11,398 nt of DNA from NCBI GenBank assembly GCA_038065015.1, contig JBBTRU010000042.1:1-11398 (forward strand), read 5' to 3'. Below, piece after piece: positions 1 to 7,012 of the stretch (position 1 is its first letter; each line of letters starts with the position of its first letter). Made by a program: the position numbers and the translations under genes. Under the pieces are notes generated by a model, which made no database searches, had not been told where the DNA came from, and saw nothing but the letters and a program-made list of their open reading frames with translations. Origin of the DNA: CAIPSZ01 sp038065015 (GTDB taxonomy: Bacteria > Patescibacteriota > Patescibacteriia > PEXW01).

Positions 1-1130
1 GTCGGCGCTAGCGGATTTGCCGCATCGGCGACGCGCAGCACATTCCCTTGGCCGATGAAAAGTCTATTTGCAACACCAGCGACGGTGAGAGCGTTACTCG
101 TCCCGGCGAGGTTGAGGCTCGTCACCTGAGCCGGCGCGGCAGGGTTGGCAACATTGATGACCTGGAGTTCCTGAGTGTTGCTGTTCGAAACCACGTATGC
201 CGCATTACCTTGTACGAAAATTTCATTGCCTGTGTCGGTAAGTTGCGCCACCCCCAGGAGCACCGGGACGGCGGGGTTACTAACGTTCACAAGTACAAGT
301 TCCGGATCTGCCGCCAAGAACGTCCGGACGAGGTAGGCCGTTGTCCCCACGACGAAGATGCCGTTCCCATCCGAATTCCCAGCGGCATTGTAGCTCCCCA
401 CCTGCACCGGCGCAGCGGGATTGGTAACGTTGATAATCTTCAGCTCTTGGGCGTTATCGGTGGTAGCAACGTACGCGTAATTCCCGCTCACGAAAACATT
501 CCGCGGAATCCCGGCAAGCGCCAGCGACCCAGCCAACGTTGGGCTGGCAGGATTGGTAAGGTTGATAATGGCAAAATCCGGCGTGCCATCATTGCGCACG
601 ACGTACGCGTACGTTCCCTGCACGGCAACTTTCAAACCGTCCTGCAACCCCGCGAGGTCTAGGCTGCCCGCGAGGGTATTCGGGTTTGCCCAGCTTGCCG
701 CCACCGCTGCGGCCCAATTCGCCAGGCGCGTGATTGCACTCACCGACCCGGCGCGCTGGGCATTCTGCTGCCAGGTAATGGTGCTGGTGAGCTCTTTCGT
801 ACTCGCGTCTACCGCACTCACGGTGACTGATCGGGTAAACTGCCCGCTCACATCCTGCGTGCCACTGTACGTCCACACCCCGCCGCTTACGGCGAGTCCA
901 TGATTGCCATCAGTGAGGTTGGTAAAAGCGCCGTCGCGGATGCTGCGGCTGGCTTCGAGACCTTCTTCAGCGAGCAGGCCGGCACGGGCACGGGCGCCAG
1001 CAATAGCGGAACTTTCCTGCCCGTAAAGGAAAGCGCCAGTGAGCGCAGTAACGAGCAAAGCGAAAACCGAGGCGGCCAGCAGCACCTCGACAACCGAGAA
1101 ACCTTTAGTAGGTAATGGTGCCTTGCGCAT
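1..1130 (-). CDS. Type IV prepilin-like protein carrying LVIVD beta-propeller repeats (3' end outside window)
   Basis: The frame is open from an ATG at 1130 to the window edge (376 codons), so the C-terminus is missing. The first residues MRKAPLPTKG form a class III prepilin leader. Processing after Gly10 would leave FSVVEVLLAASVFALL, with the Phe at +1, the conserved Glu at +5 and a hydrophobic helix. Residues of roughly 40-150 look like a PilV/PilX-type pseudopilin body. From about residue 153 there are at least five 43-48-residue repeats of the form 'x-GS-(14)-V-x-G-x-x-AYVV-...-L-x-IINVxNPAxPV', the signature of the LVIVD family, which forms beta-propellers. The start overlaps the upstream prepilin gene by 26 nt, so the genes are probably translationally coupled. 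No clear Shine-Dalgarno is visible. I infer a minor pilin that displays a propeller at the cell surface, probably for adhesion or recognition. Prepilin status is secure, the ligand is unknown. Confidence 0.88.
   Translation of the reverse strand, partial: MRKAPLPTKGFSVVEVLLAASVFALLVTALTGAFLYGQESSAIAGARARAGLLAEEGLEASRSIRDGAFTNLTDGNHGLAVSGGVWTYSGTQDVSGQFTRSVTVSAVDASTKELTSTITWQQNAQRAGSVSAITRLANWAAAVAASWANPNTLAGSLDLAGLQDGLKVAVQGTYAYVVRNDGTPDFAIINLTNPASPTLAGSLALAGIPRNVFVSGNYAYVATTDNAQELKIINVTNPAAPVQVGSYNAAGNSDGNGIFVVGTTAYLVRTFLAADPELVLVNVSNPAVPVLLGVAQLTDTGNEIFVQGNAAYVVSNSNTQELQVINVANPAAPAQVTSLNLAGTSNALTVAGVANRLFIGQGNVLRVADAANPLAP
3..674 (-). repeat. Tandem LVIVD repeats in the prepilin
   Basis: On the minus strand five degenerate protein repeats follow each other. 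They begin near LAGSLDLAG (about residue 153), LAGSLALAG, QVGSYNAAG, LLGVAQLTD and QVTSLNLAG, and each closes with a VxNPAxP-like turn (NLTNPASPT, NVTNPAAPV, NVSNPAVPV, NVANPAAPA, ADAANPLAPT). The period is about 43-48 residues (about 130-144 bp). DNA identity between copies is modest, so these are protein-level repeats and not a recent tandem duplication. The array runs on past the window edge. Confidence 0.85.
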
Positions 1131-1584
1131 TGAGGGTTAGGGTTCGCACGCCGTTTGGGCCGGTAAGGGTGAGGACGCCGGTGGCTTGCGGCAGCCCGGA
1201 AAATTTTGCAAAGACCACTTCGGTAAAGCCAGCACCCGTCAGGGCGGGCGATACCGTGGCCGCTTCATCGTAGGTTGCCACGCGCGTCGCGTACGATGCC
1301 CCCTGGAAGAGCACGACATTGCCCGGGTTCACCCGCACGCCCCAGGTGGTATCACCATCGGCCGCCCGGCTAAGCACTTGCGCCCGCCGCATGCTCTGCG
1401 CCACCGTGGTTGCCGCAATATCCAAATCATTCCGGCCCTGCAGCTGCTGGTACACAATGGCGCCGAATCCCGTGATCAGGCCAATAAGTGCGATCGAGAG
1501 GAGCACCTCGATTAAGGTATACCCCGGACCACTTTTCATGGTGTGGGTTGCAAAATGGTGCGTGGTGAAACCTGACCGACGCAT
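1105..1584 (-). CDS. GspH/FimT-like minor type IV prepilin
   Basis: The product (159 aa from this start) has the prepilin cleavage motif G|YTLIEVLLSIALIGLITG: Gly at -1, Glu at +5 and a hydrophobic N-terminal helix that anchors the protein and packs in the pilus core. The rest, with AQSMRRAQVLSRAADG after the helix and a beta-rich tail, matches the GspH/FimT minor pseudopilin layout. Two starts are possible. The ATG at 1584 lies 3 nt after the pilC stop and gives a 21-residue leader. The ATG at 1539 (MKSGPG|Y) gives a six-residue leader, which is more typical of the family. Neither has a clear Shine-Dalgarno. The 1584 start is reported because it fits tight coupling to pilC, but 1539 is nearly as likely. 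The gene probably helps initiate pilus assembly with the downstream LVIVD prepilin. Confidence 0.87.
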   Translation of the reverse strand: MRRSGFTTHHFATHTMKSGPGYTLIEVLLSIALIGLITGFGAIVYQQLQGRNDLDIAATTVAQSMRRAQVLSRAADGDTTWGVRVNPGNVVLFQGASYATRVATYDEAATVSPALTGAGFTEVVFAKFSGLPQATGVLTLTGPNGVRTLTLNAQGTITY

Positions 1585-1587
1585 AGT

Positions 1588-2682
1588 TTACGGATTGAAC
1601 TGCCCAACAAGACTGTAAATGGGCAGAATAATGGCAATGGCGACGGCGACCACGCCCACCCACACGATAACCAGCAAAATCGGTTCGAGAATAGAGGCAA
1701 GATTCTTGGTGCTCTGGTCAATTTTTCGTTCGTAGAGGGCGGCGACGCGCAGCAGCATGGTGGCCAACTTTCCAGACTGCTCGCCTGTAGCAACCAGCTC
1801 CTGCATGGGAATGGGAATAAGCCGGCGGCTCCGCGGGTAGCGCTGCAGACTCTGGCGGATCGACTCGCCATCTTCCACACTGGTGCGCAAAAATGCGTAC
1901 AGCCGTTTGTACTGTACAATTGCGGCCGCTTGCTCGAGCGAATCCAGTGCCTGAACAATGGGCAGGCCCGCTTCCAAGAGTGTACCGAGGATGAATCCAA
2001 AACGCGCCAGCTCTACCTCTTGCACCACATTGCGAATCCCAGGAAGGTAGAGGGCCAGGCCCTGCGCAGCGGCCCGAGCCCGGGGCCGGGTGAGGACGAG
2101 GGTGATACCGGCAACGACTACGATAAGCACTGCCGGTACAAAGACGATGCCGTGTGCCTGCAGAAAGGCGCCGAAGCGTATGAGCGCGACGGTAATAGAT
2201 GGTAAGTGGACGTTGAGTGAATCGAAAACCGTAGCTAAGCGAGGCAGCACAAACCACGCTACGCCAATGCCAACGACGAGTGTTAACCCCAGTACAAACC
2301 CCGGGTACAGCATGGCCGAGCGAATCTTCGAAGTAAATTCCCGATCTTTCTCTTGCTGCTGGGCAATAAGGGCCAGGTTTTCGGGCAAGCGGCCAGACTC
2401 TTCGCCCAGCCGCACCAGGTAGGTGGCCCGCTTCGGCAAAATGTTTGCGGCATCAAAGGTCCGCCAAATGGATGCGCCGCCGCTTAATTCTTCACGGATG
2501 TTCTTAAGCGTTCGTTGCATGTTCGGTGACCGGACTTGCGATTCCACTGCGGCGACTGCAGCAAGGACATCCATGCCCGCGCCTAAGAGCGTGGCGAGAT
2601 TTTCCACCACGTACGCACGTTCTTTACTGCCACCAAACTGGAAACGGTGGCGGTGTTTGACCTCGATTGGGGTAGATGGCAT
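1588..2682 (-). CDS. pilC: Type IV pilus inner-membrane platform protein PilC (GspF family)
   Basis: PilC is the polytopic inner-membrane protein that couples the PilB motor to pilin insertion and extraction. The 364-aa product has the duplicated T2SF architecture. Domain one is about residues 22-145 (GAGMDVLAAV, then GEESGRLPENL) and domain two about 225-350 (LLEAGLPIVQALD, then GEQSGKLATML). Hydrophobic segments lie at about 126-148, 172-198 and 333-356, as expected for GspF/PilC. It is somewhat shorter than proteobacterial PilC (about 400 aa), mainly because the cytoplasmic N-terminus is short. The ATG at 2682 follows an AGGAAAGG Shine-Dalgarno with a spacing of about 6 nt from AGGA. The gene starts 15 nt after the pilB stop, so the two are one operon. 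Confidence 0.95.
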   Translation of the reverse strand: MPSTPIEVKHRHRFQFGGSKERAYVVENLATLLGAGMDVLAAVAAVESQVRSPNMQRTLKNIREELSGGASIWRTFDAANILPKRATYLVRLGEESGRLPENLALIAQQQEKDREFTSKIRSAMLYPGFVLGLTLVVGIGVAWFVLPRLATVFDSLNVHLPSITVALIRFGAFLQAHGIVFVPAVLIVVVAGITLVLTRPRARAAAQGLALYLPGIRNVVQEVELARFGFILGTLLEAGLPIVQALDSLEQAAAIVQYKRLYAFLRTSVEDGESIRQSLQRYPRSRRLIPIPMQELVATGEQSGKLATMLLRVAALYERKIDQSTKNLASILEPILLVIVWVGVVAVAIAIILPIYSLVGQFNP

Positions 2683-2697
2683 GCCCTTTCCTATGCG

Positions 2698-4356
2698 TTA
2701 CAACGACGGCGATGCAACACGCAACAATTCTTCCAGCGTCGTCACGCCGTTCTGCACTTTCTCTATCCCGTCTTCAAACAACGAGTGGTCGCCATTCTGC
2801 TTGGCAATATCCCAAATCTGCTGGCTGGTGAGCTGCTGGGGAATGCGTTCTTGCAACGCGCGGGTTACGTGAATGAACTCAAAGATGCCCGTGCGACCCT
2901 TATACCCCGTGCCACCGCACGCCTGGCAACCCTTGGCATGGTAGAGCACGGTGCGGCCGTGAAACCAGTGCTTGGCCCCAGGCAACCGCTTCTCCAAATC
3001 AGCGGCGCTCATTGGCTCGCTATACCGGCAGGCTTCGCAGAGTTTTCGAACCAGCCGCTGGGCCACGAGCAATTCGAGCGTTGAGGCAAGCAGGAAAGGT
3101 TCAACGCCCATTTCCATAAGGCGGGGGATAGCCGTGGCTGCATCGTTCGCGTGGAAGGTGGAGAGGAGGAGATGGCCGGTGAGCGCCGCATTCACGCTGA
3201 TATCGGCGGTTTCTTGGTCGCGAATCTCGCCCACCATAATCACGTCCGGATCCTGCCGGGCGATGGAGCGCAACCCCGTGGCAAACGTCAGGTTCGTATC
3301 GGCATTCACTTGCATCTGGTTAAGACCCGGGACTTTGTACTCCACCGGATCTTCAATGGTCGCAATGTTCACCTCGGGCCGGTTGAGCATGCGCAAAATG
3401 CCGTAGAGCGTCGTGGTTTTTCCAGACCCGGTGGGGCCGCAGACAATAACCATGCCAAAAGGTTTTTCAATGGCGTCGTAGACTTTACCCAGATCTCGCG
3501 AGGCAACACCAAGGTCGGTGAGCGTAAAGTTCCGGACGTACTCGTTGAGCAGGCGCAGCACAATTTTCTCGCCATCCAGCGTCGGCGCAATGGATACGCG
3601 CAAATCAATGAGCTTGCCGCCGTGCTCGGCCCGCATGGCGCCATCCTGCGTGGCGTAGTGTTCGTCGATGCGTAAGTGCGCCTGGACTTTTACCCGATTA
3701 ATAAGGTTCTCGTAAAACACTTTTGGGATATTCCCGGCTTCATGCAGCACGCCGTCAATGCGGAAGCGGATGACCACTTCCCGATCCTGCGGGTCGAAGT
3801 GCACGTCCGAAGCGCGCGCGTGCAGTGCGTCGCCGAGAATCGCATCGAAGAGCTCGGGAGCCACGCGGTGCTTCGAAGTAAGAATTTCGGCAAACCGCGT
3901 GGACAGGGATTTGCGGTAGTGGCGCAACGCATTGTCCACGTCATCGGGCAGGGCGTACGCAATAGTCACCTTGGGTACGCCAAGCGCGGTTTGCAGAGAG
4001 GCGGCCAGTTGCGGGCGCTTTGGATCGTCCGTGGCAACAACGACACTGTCCGGCTGCTGCGCGAAGATAACCACGCGCGAGCCGCGGCCCAAACGCTCGG
4101 GTATGCGCAGCACTTGCTCCCGGCTGGGTGGATACGCATTGAGGTCGGCGTGCGGCACGCCCAGAGATTCGGCCATTGCTTGGCCGAGCACATCCAAGGT
4201 TAGGAGATTCTTGGCAAGCAAAAAATCGACTATCGAAACGTGCGTATCGTGGCTGTGCTTTTCGGCGCGCTCCAAATCTTCCTTGCTCACGTAGCTGCCG
4301 GCAAGGAGTGCTTCTTTTAGCTGCGTGTTATCGATGCGTAACGTTTGTGTTTCCAT
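2698..4356 (-). CDS. pilB: Type IV pilus assembly ATPase PilB (GspE family)
   Basis: PilB is the cytoplasmic hexameric ATPase that drives pilus extension. The 552-aa product has an N-terminal GspE/MshEN-like domain (about 10-150) and a C-terminal secretion ATPase domain. Visible motifs are Walker A GPTGSGKT (307-314), the Asp box IEDPVEY (334-340), Walker B DVIMVGEIRD with Glu377, and the His box TGHLLLSTFHAND (393-405). Two CxxC pairs, Cys440/Cys443 and Cys477/Cys480 in KGCQACGGTGYKGRTG, form the zinc site typical of extension ATPases (PilB/GspE), whereas PilT retraction ATPases lack it. The length is normal for the family. It is the first gene of the minus-strand pilus operon. An extended -10 box ends 7 nt before the ATG and no Shine-Dalgarno is evident, which suggests a leaderless transcript. 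No pilT, pilD or pilM is in the window. Confidence 0.97.
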   Translation of the reverse strand: METQTLRIDNTQLKEALLAGSYVSKEDLERAEKHSHDTHVSIVDFLLAKNLLTLDVLGQAMAESLGVPHADLNAYPPSREQVLRIPERLGRGSRVVIFAQQPDSVVVATDDPKRPQLAASLQTALGVPKVTIAYALPDDVDNALRHYRKSLSTRFAEILTSKHRVAPELFDAILGDALHARASDVHFDPQDREVVIRFRIDGVLHEAGNIPKVFYENLINRVKVQAHLRIDEHYATQDGAMRAEHGGKLIDLRVSIAPTLDGEKIVLRLLNEYVRNFTLTDLGVASRDLGKVYDAIEKPFGMVIVCGPTGSGKTTTLYGILRMLNRPEVNIATIEDPVEYKVPGLNQMQVNADTNLTFATGLRSIARQDPDVIMVGEIRDQETADISVNAALTGHLLLSTFHANDAATAIPRLMEMGVEPFLLASTLELLVAQRLVRKLCEACRYSEPMSAADLEKRLPGAKHWFHGRTVLYHAKGCQACGGTGYKGRTGIFEFIHVTRALQERIPQQLTSQQIWDIAKQNGDHSLFEDGIEKVQNGVTTLEELLRVASPSL

Positions 4357-4363
4357 GCACGTT

Positions 4364-4372
4364 AGTGTACCA
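4364..4372 (-). promoter_or_regulatory. Extended -10 promoter of the pilus operon
   Basis: On the minus strand the sequence TGG-TACACT is an extended -10 element (TGnTAnnnT) ending 7 nt before the pilB ATG. No good -35 is visible at 16-18 bp. The predicted start of transcription is at or 1 nt before the ATG. The 57-bp gap to the upstream kinase gene has no convincing terminator, so read-through from the kinase gene may add to pilus expression. Confidence 0.55.
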
Positions 4373-4413
4373 AAAATGGCCTCCCGAGGGAAAAATGCCT
4401 TGATTGTATAGGC

Positions 4414-6108
4414 TCACGCATTGAGCGCTTTCGTGCCTTCTTTCGCTCGCATCCCAGTGGCGGGCAGCGTGGCACGAAAGGTTGTGCCTTTCCCGAGCTT
4501 GGACGTAAACGAAATGCCCCCACCGCTACTCTCCAGAATAGCCTTTACCATGTACAAACCCAAGCCAGTGCCTTCGGGTACTTTGCTGCGGATGTTGCTC
4601 GCTCGGAAGAGCTTCTGGAATATTCTTCCGTAATCCTTTTTTTCTATGCCGTACCCTGTATCTTGCACGGTAATAGTGAGTACACGCGCATCCCGGGTAA
4701 TACGCAAGGTCACCGTGCCCTTGGCGGGCGTGTACTTTACCGCATTGGTAAGCAGGTTTTGTAAAATAATAAGGGTTAATTCAGGATCGAGTGGAAGCTT
4801 CGGTATGTTGGTGGCAATAATTTTTTTTACCTGCAACTTCTTTTCGCGAATTCTTGGCGCTAAGTCTTGCAAGGCGGCCTGGGCAAGTTCTTGAATTTTC
4901 GTGGGCACCGGCTGGATGGCGAACGTGCCCATATCAATGCGGGAGACATTGAGCAGGACTTGCACGAGTTTCACCATGCGCGTGCTCCCGGCGTACACTT
5001 CTTGCAAGTATTGCTTCTGGGTTGTGCTCAACTTACCGCCGTCGCCGTGCAGCAGCGCTTCGATGTACCAGTTGACGGCGGAAAGCGGCGTGCGCAGCTG
5101 GTGGGAAGCCAGGGTAACGAATTCGGTTTTCGCTCTATCAATTTGCTTCTCCCGGGTAATATCCCGTTCTATACCAAGGAAGTACTGAATGCCGCCCTCG
5201 GCATTAACTATTGGAGAAATACTTGCCGACGCATCGTATTCCTCGCCGTTCTTCCGCCGGTTCTGCAACTCGCCGGTAAAAATTTGCTTCTGCGTCTTAA
5301 TCGTTCGCCACAGCTCCTCGTAAAAATTATGCGGCATGGGCATGGACCAGAGCTTCCCGGCTTTCGTCCCAAGGATTTCTTTTTGCGTGTACCCGGTAAT
5401 GCGCGTTGCGGCTGCATTTGCGTACAGTACGATACCCTCGGGGTCGGTAATAACAATATGGTCGTACGCGCTGTCGGCTGCCTGCTTGAACATGCGGAGC
5501 GCGGCTTCCTGCCGCTCTAAGACTTCTTCGGCTTGCAGTAAGCTGTCCCTGCCCTGCTCGGTAAAGCGTTGCCGAAAATAATTAATGCAAGTGAGAATGG
5601 TAAGTACGGCGGCGCTCGTCCAGAGTTCCGCTGCGCTGTAGTGATCGAGCACAGGATGCTTCATACTCGTAACCGCAAGGCCGATGACGAATGCGAGGTA
5701 CGTAACGCTCCACACTAGTGCTTCACGGGATGCAAAAAGAATGAATATGACCATTGGATACAAAAAGGTCCAGTAAATACCAAGGCCATTAGTGGTCCCG
5801 GTTATGACATTGATGACGAAAGAACTCGTAAGGATTGCAGCAATCCACCGCATGTACCATATGAGGTTTCGCGCGCGCCTGCCAAAAATAAGAATGAACG
5901 CTGCGCTCCCAAGAACCACGAAGTCTTGCACAATGAATACCGGGTCACCATCATGAACAATCTGGAGCGGGGTCGCAACCAGCATTATCAAAACTCCGAG
6001 GCTGCACAAATAAAAAAAGATTCTCTGGCGCAATTGCTCCAACGTCATTTTACTGCTCCTGATGGCGCTCGAACCAACCGTTTTGTCGTTGCCGTTCGCT
6101 GCTTGCAT
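4414..6108 (-). CDS. Membrane PAS sensor histidine kinase
   Basis: This 564-aa two-component sensor has about six N-terminal membrane helices (roughly 28-50, 57-76, 84-106, 111-126, 130-148, 161-177). A short coiled linker (about 183-205) and a PAS domain follow (about 205-320, with TDPEGIVLYANAAATRITGY and the closing LGIERDITREK). The HisKA domain has the H-box FVTLASHQLRTPLSAV with phospho-accepting His336. The HATPase domain has the N-box NLLTNAVKYTP (Asn455), G1 DTGYGIEKKD (Asp483) and G2 GTGLGLYMVKA. All catalytic motifs are intact. The signal is unknown: there is no large extracytoplasmic loop, so sensing may occur in the membrane or in PAS. The ATG at 6108 follows a strong GGAGGG Shine-Dalgarno (ATG 6 nt downstream), which favours it over the internal Met21. 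It is divergent from a receiver gene that may be its partner. The pilus operon lies just downstream in the same direction. Confidence 0.95.
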   Translation of the reverse strand: MQAANGNDKTVGSSAIRSSKMTLEQLRQRIFFYLCSLGVLIMLVATPLQIVHDGDPVFIVQDFVVLGSAAFILIFGRRARNLIWYMRWIAAILTSSFVINVITGTTNGLGIYWTFLYPMVIFILFASREALVWSVTYLAFVIGLAVTSMKHPVLDHYSAAELWTSAAVLTILTCINYFRQRFTEQGRDSLLQAEEVLERQEAALRMFKQAADSAYDHIVITDPEGIVLYANAAATRITGYTQKEILGTKAGKLWSMPMPHNFYEELWRTIKTQKQIFTGELQNRRKNGEEYDASASISPIVNAEGGIQYFLGIERDITREKQIDRAKTEFVTLASHQLRTPLSAVNWYIEALLHGDGGKLSTTQKQYLQEVYAGSTRMVKLVQVLLNVSRIDMGTFAIQPVPTKIQELAQAALQDLAPRIREKKLQVKKIIATNIPKLPLDPELTLIILQNLLTNAVKYTPAKGTVTLRITRDARVLTITVQDTGYGIEKKDYGRIFQKLFRASNIRSKVPEGTGLGLYMVKAILESSGGGISFTSKLGKGTTFRATLPATGMRAKEGTKALNA

Positions 6109-6147
6109 AATCTGCCCTCCAAAAGAAAGTCAAGCTTGAACACTAGA

Positions 6148-6156
6148 AGAATAGCA
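6148..6156 (-). promoter_or_regulatory. Extended -10 promoter of the histidine kinase gene
   Basis: On the minus strand TGC-TATTCT fits an extended -10 box. The predicted transcript start is near 6141, giving a leader of about 33 nt that contains the GGAGGG ribosome-binding site. No recognisable -35 is present. The expected -35 position abuts the palindrome at 6174-6187. Confidence 0.5.
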
Positions 6157-6173
6157 TATTTGCTCGCGCATTA

Positions 6174-6187
6174 CCGTTGCGCAACGG
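6174..6187. promoter_or_regulatory. Perfect 14-bp palindrome between divergent promoters (putative operator)
   Basis: CCGTTGCGCAACGG is its own reverse complement over all 14 bases. It lies in the 130-bp divergent region between the histidine kinase and receiver genes, about 18 bp upstream of the kinase -10 box and about 37 bp upstream of the receiver -10 box. That position suits a regulator controlling both genes. The adjacent receiver protein has no DNA-binding domain, so the binding protein would be encoded elsewhere. A function is inferred from position and symmetry only. Confidence 0.5.
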
Positions 6188-6221
6188 CAGAGCCAGCGTG
6201 CTAGCCGAACCGCAATTTTAC

Positions 6222-6230
6222 TGGTATACT
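6222..6230 (+). promoter_or_regulatory. Extended -10 promoter of the receiver gene
   Basis: TGG-TATACT is a near-ideal extended -10 element ending 8 nt before the ATG at 6239. The predicted transcript start is at about 6237-6239, so the message would be leaderless or carry only one or two bases before ATG. No Shine-Dalgarno is present and the -35 region is poor, which is common for extended -10 promoters. Confidence 0.6.
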
Positions 6231-6238
6231 GCGCCAAT

Positions 6239-6667
6239 ATGGTGGAAAATATTGGCGAACGGGTGGTGCTCATTGTGGAAGATGAACTGCCCCTCCTGCA
6301 AATCATCGCTCACGCCTTTCAGAAGAACGGCTGGAGTCCCGTAACCGCCCGTACGGTGGCGGAGGCTTGGGGCTACCTGGAGCAAATAGAACGGGTAGAC
6401 GTTATCTGGCTAGATCATTTCTTGCCAGAAGGGGAAGGTATAGAGTTGCTCAAACAAGTGCGGGCAACGCCGAAGTGGAAAGACACCCACGTGATACTGG
6501 TGAGCAATGCCATTGAGCCGGAAATCGTCAACGAGTACATCAAACACGGTGTCACGCGCTACTACACCAAAGTATTGAAACCGCTGGACAAAATTGTAAG
6601 CGAAATTAGCCTGCTCAGCCAAGTGCCCGGCAGCGGGGTGGATACACCGGGAAGTCCGGTACAGTAA
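6239..6667 (+). CDS. Stand-alone response regulator receiver protein
   Basis: The 142-aa product is a single CheY-like REC domain. It has the acidic pair Glu14-Asp15 (VLIVEDE), the phospho-acceptor Asp59 in VIWLDHFLPEGEG, Ser89 at the Thr/Ser switch position (HVILVSNA), and the conserved Lys in YYTKVLKPLDK (Lys114 before Pro, or Lys111). After about residue 128 there is only a short Gly/Pro/Ser tail. With no output domain, it must act by protein-protein contact or as a phosphorelay intermediate. It is divergent from the PAS histidine kinase, its likely partner. Because the pilus operon follows that kinase, a role in pilus control is possible but only inferred. Translation probably starts on a leaderless mRNA. 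Confidence 0.92.
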   Translation: MVENIGERVVLIVEDELPLLQIIAHAFQKNGWSPVTARTVAEAWGYLEQIERVDVIWLDHFLPEGEGIELLKQVRATPKWKDTHVILVSNAIEPEIVNEYIKHGVTRYYTKVLKPLDKIVSEISLLSQVPGSGVDTPGSPVQ

Positions 6668-6676
6668 GTCTAACCA

Positions 6677-6705
6677 TTGCTTGAAGATGACGACTCGGCT
6701 ATGCT
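6677..6705 (+). promoter_or_regulatory. Possible promoter of tRNA-Gly
   Basis: TTGCTT at 6677-6682 and TATGCT at 6700-6705 are 17 bp apart and would start transcription near 6712, about 32 nt before the mature tRNA. The -35 match is weak. The tRNA could also be read from the upstream receiver gene, as no terminator is visible between them. Confidence 0.35.
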
Positions 6706-6743
6706 GGGCCTGCTTGAATGTGCGGGCCAGTCTCGCCATCTAA

Positions 6744-6818
6744 GCGGGTATCGTATAACGGCTATTATCTCAGTTTTCCAAACTGATGACGTGGGTTCGA
6801 CTCCCACTACCCGCTCCA
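6744..6818 (+). tRNA. tRNA-Gly (anticodon UCC), CCA encoded
   Basis: The 75-nt cloverleaf can be folded by eye. The acceptor stem GCGGGTA pairs with TACCCGC, the D arm contains GTATAACGGCTATTAT, the anticodon stem is TCAGT/ACTGA with loop TTTCCAA (anticodon TCC), and the T arm is GTGGG-TTCGACT-CCCAC. The discriminator base is T (6815) and CCA is encoded at 6816-6818. The sequence closely resembles the classic bacterial tRNA-Gly(UCC) that reads GGA/GGG. Confidence 0.97.
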
Positions 6819-6892
6819 CTCGACGCGTCCCGCATACGCGGGACTTGCTCGTGGTCTGCGACCAGCATAAACGATCTATTGTAGCGTCGAGT
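6818..6892. repeat. Three-way-junction palindromic element abutting the tRNA
   Basis: The outer arms ACTCGACGC (6818-6826) and GCGTCGAGT (6884-6892) are perfect 9-bp inverted repeats. Directly inside the left arm is a hairpin GTCCCGC-ATAC-GCGGGAC (6827-6844). A second hairpin TGGTC-TGC-GACCA follows (6852-6864), then an AT-rich segment. The outer arm starts on the last base of the tRNA CCA. There is no T-run, so this is not a standard intrinsic terminator. It could be a small palindromic mobile/REP-like repeat or a structured RNA 3' extension of the tRNA transcript. No coding frame here is credible. Confidence 0.6.
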
Positions 6893-7012
6893 GTCCCGAG
6901 CCTGTCGAGGGGCAAAAACGCGAAGCCTCGCTTGACCCCAAACATTCGTGCTCCTTCCCCCTCGTTGTACTCGGGGTCAGTCCGCGCCAAATGTTTGGGG
7001 ACCCCTTGGTGC
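6893..7012. repeat. GC-rich non-coding region with competing inverted repeats
   Basis: CCCCAAACATT (6936-6946) and AATGTTTGGGG (6990-7000) are perfect 11-bp inverted repeats around a 43-nt loop. GACCCC (6934-6939) also pairs with GGGGTC (6973-6978), so the two pairings exclude each other. A small hairpin GCGA-AGCC-TCGC sits at 6920-6931, and GGGG-A-CCCC at 6997-7005. The region starts right behind the TrmB-like gene's stop codon (minus strand) and may end its transcript by structure, although no U-tract is present. It may be part of the same repeat family as 6818-6892. Confidence 0.5.

Noticed and set aside
48..662. 204-codon plus-strand frame
   Set aside because: It is a shadow of the prepilin-LVIVD gene on the minus strand, which shows a clear prepilin leader and protein repeats over the same bases.
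3151..4203. Two long plus-strand frames opposite pilB (3151-3675 and 3676-4203)
   Set aside because: pilB on the other strand has every motif of the family. Long antisense frames are expected in GC-rich coding DNA.
4380..4400. Possible terminator between the histidine kinase gene and pilB (CCTC-GG-GAGG)
   Set aside because: The loop would be only 2 nt and no T-run follows.
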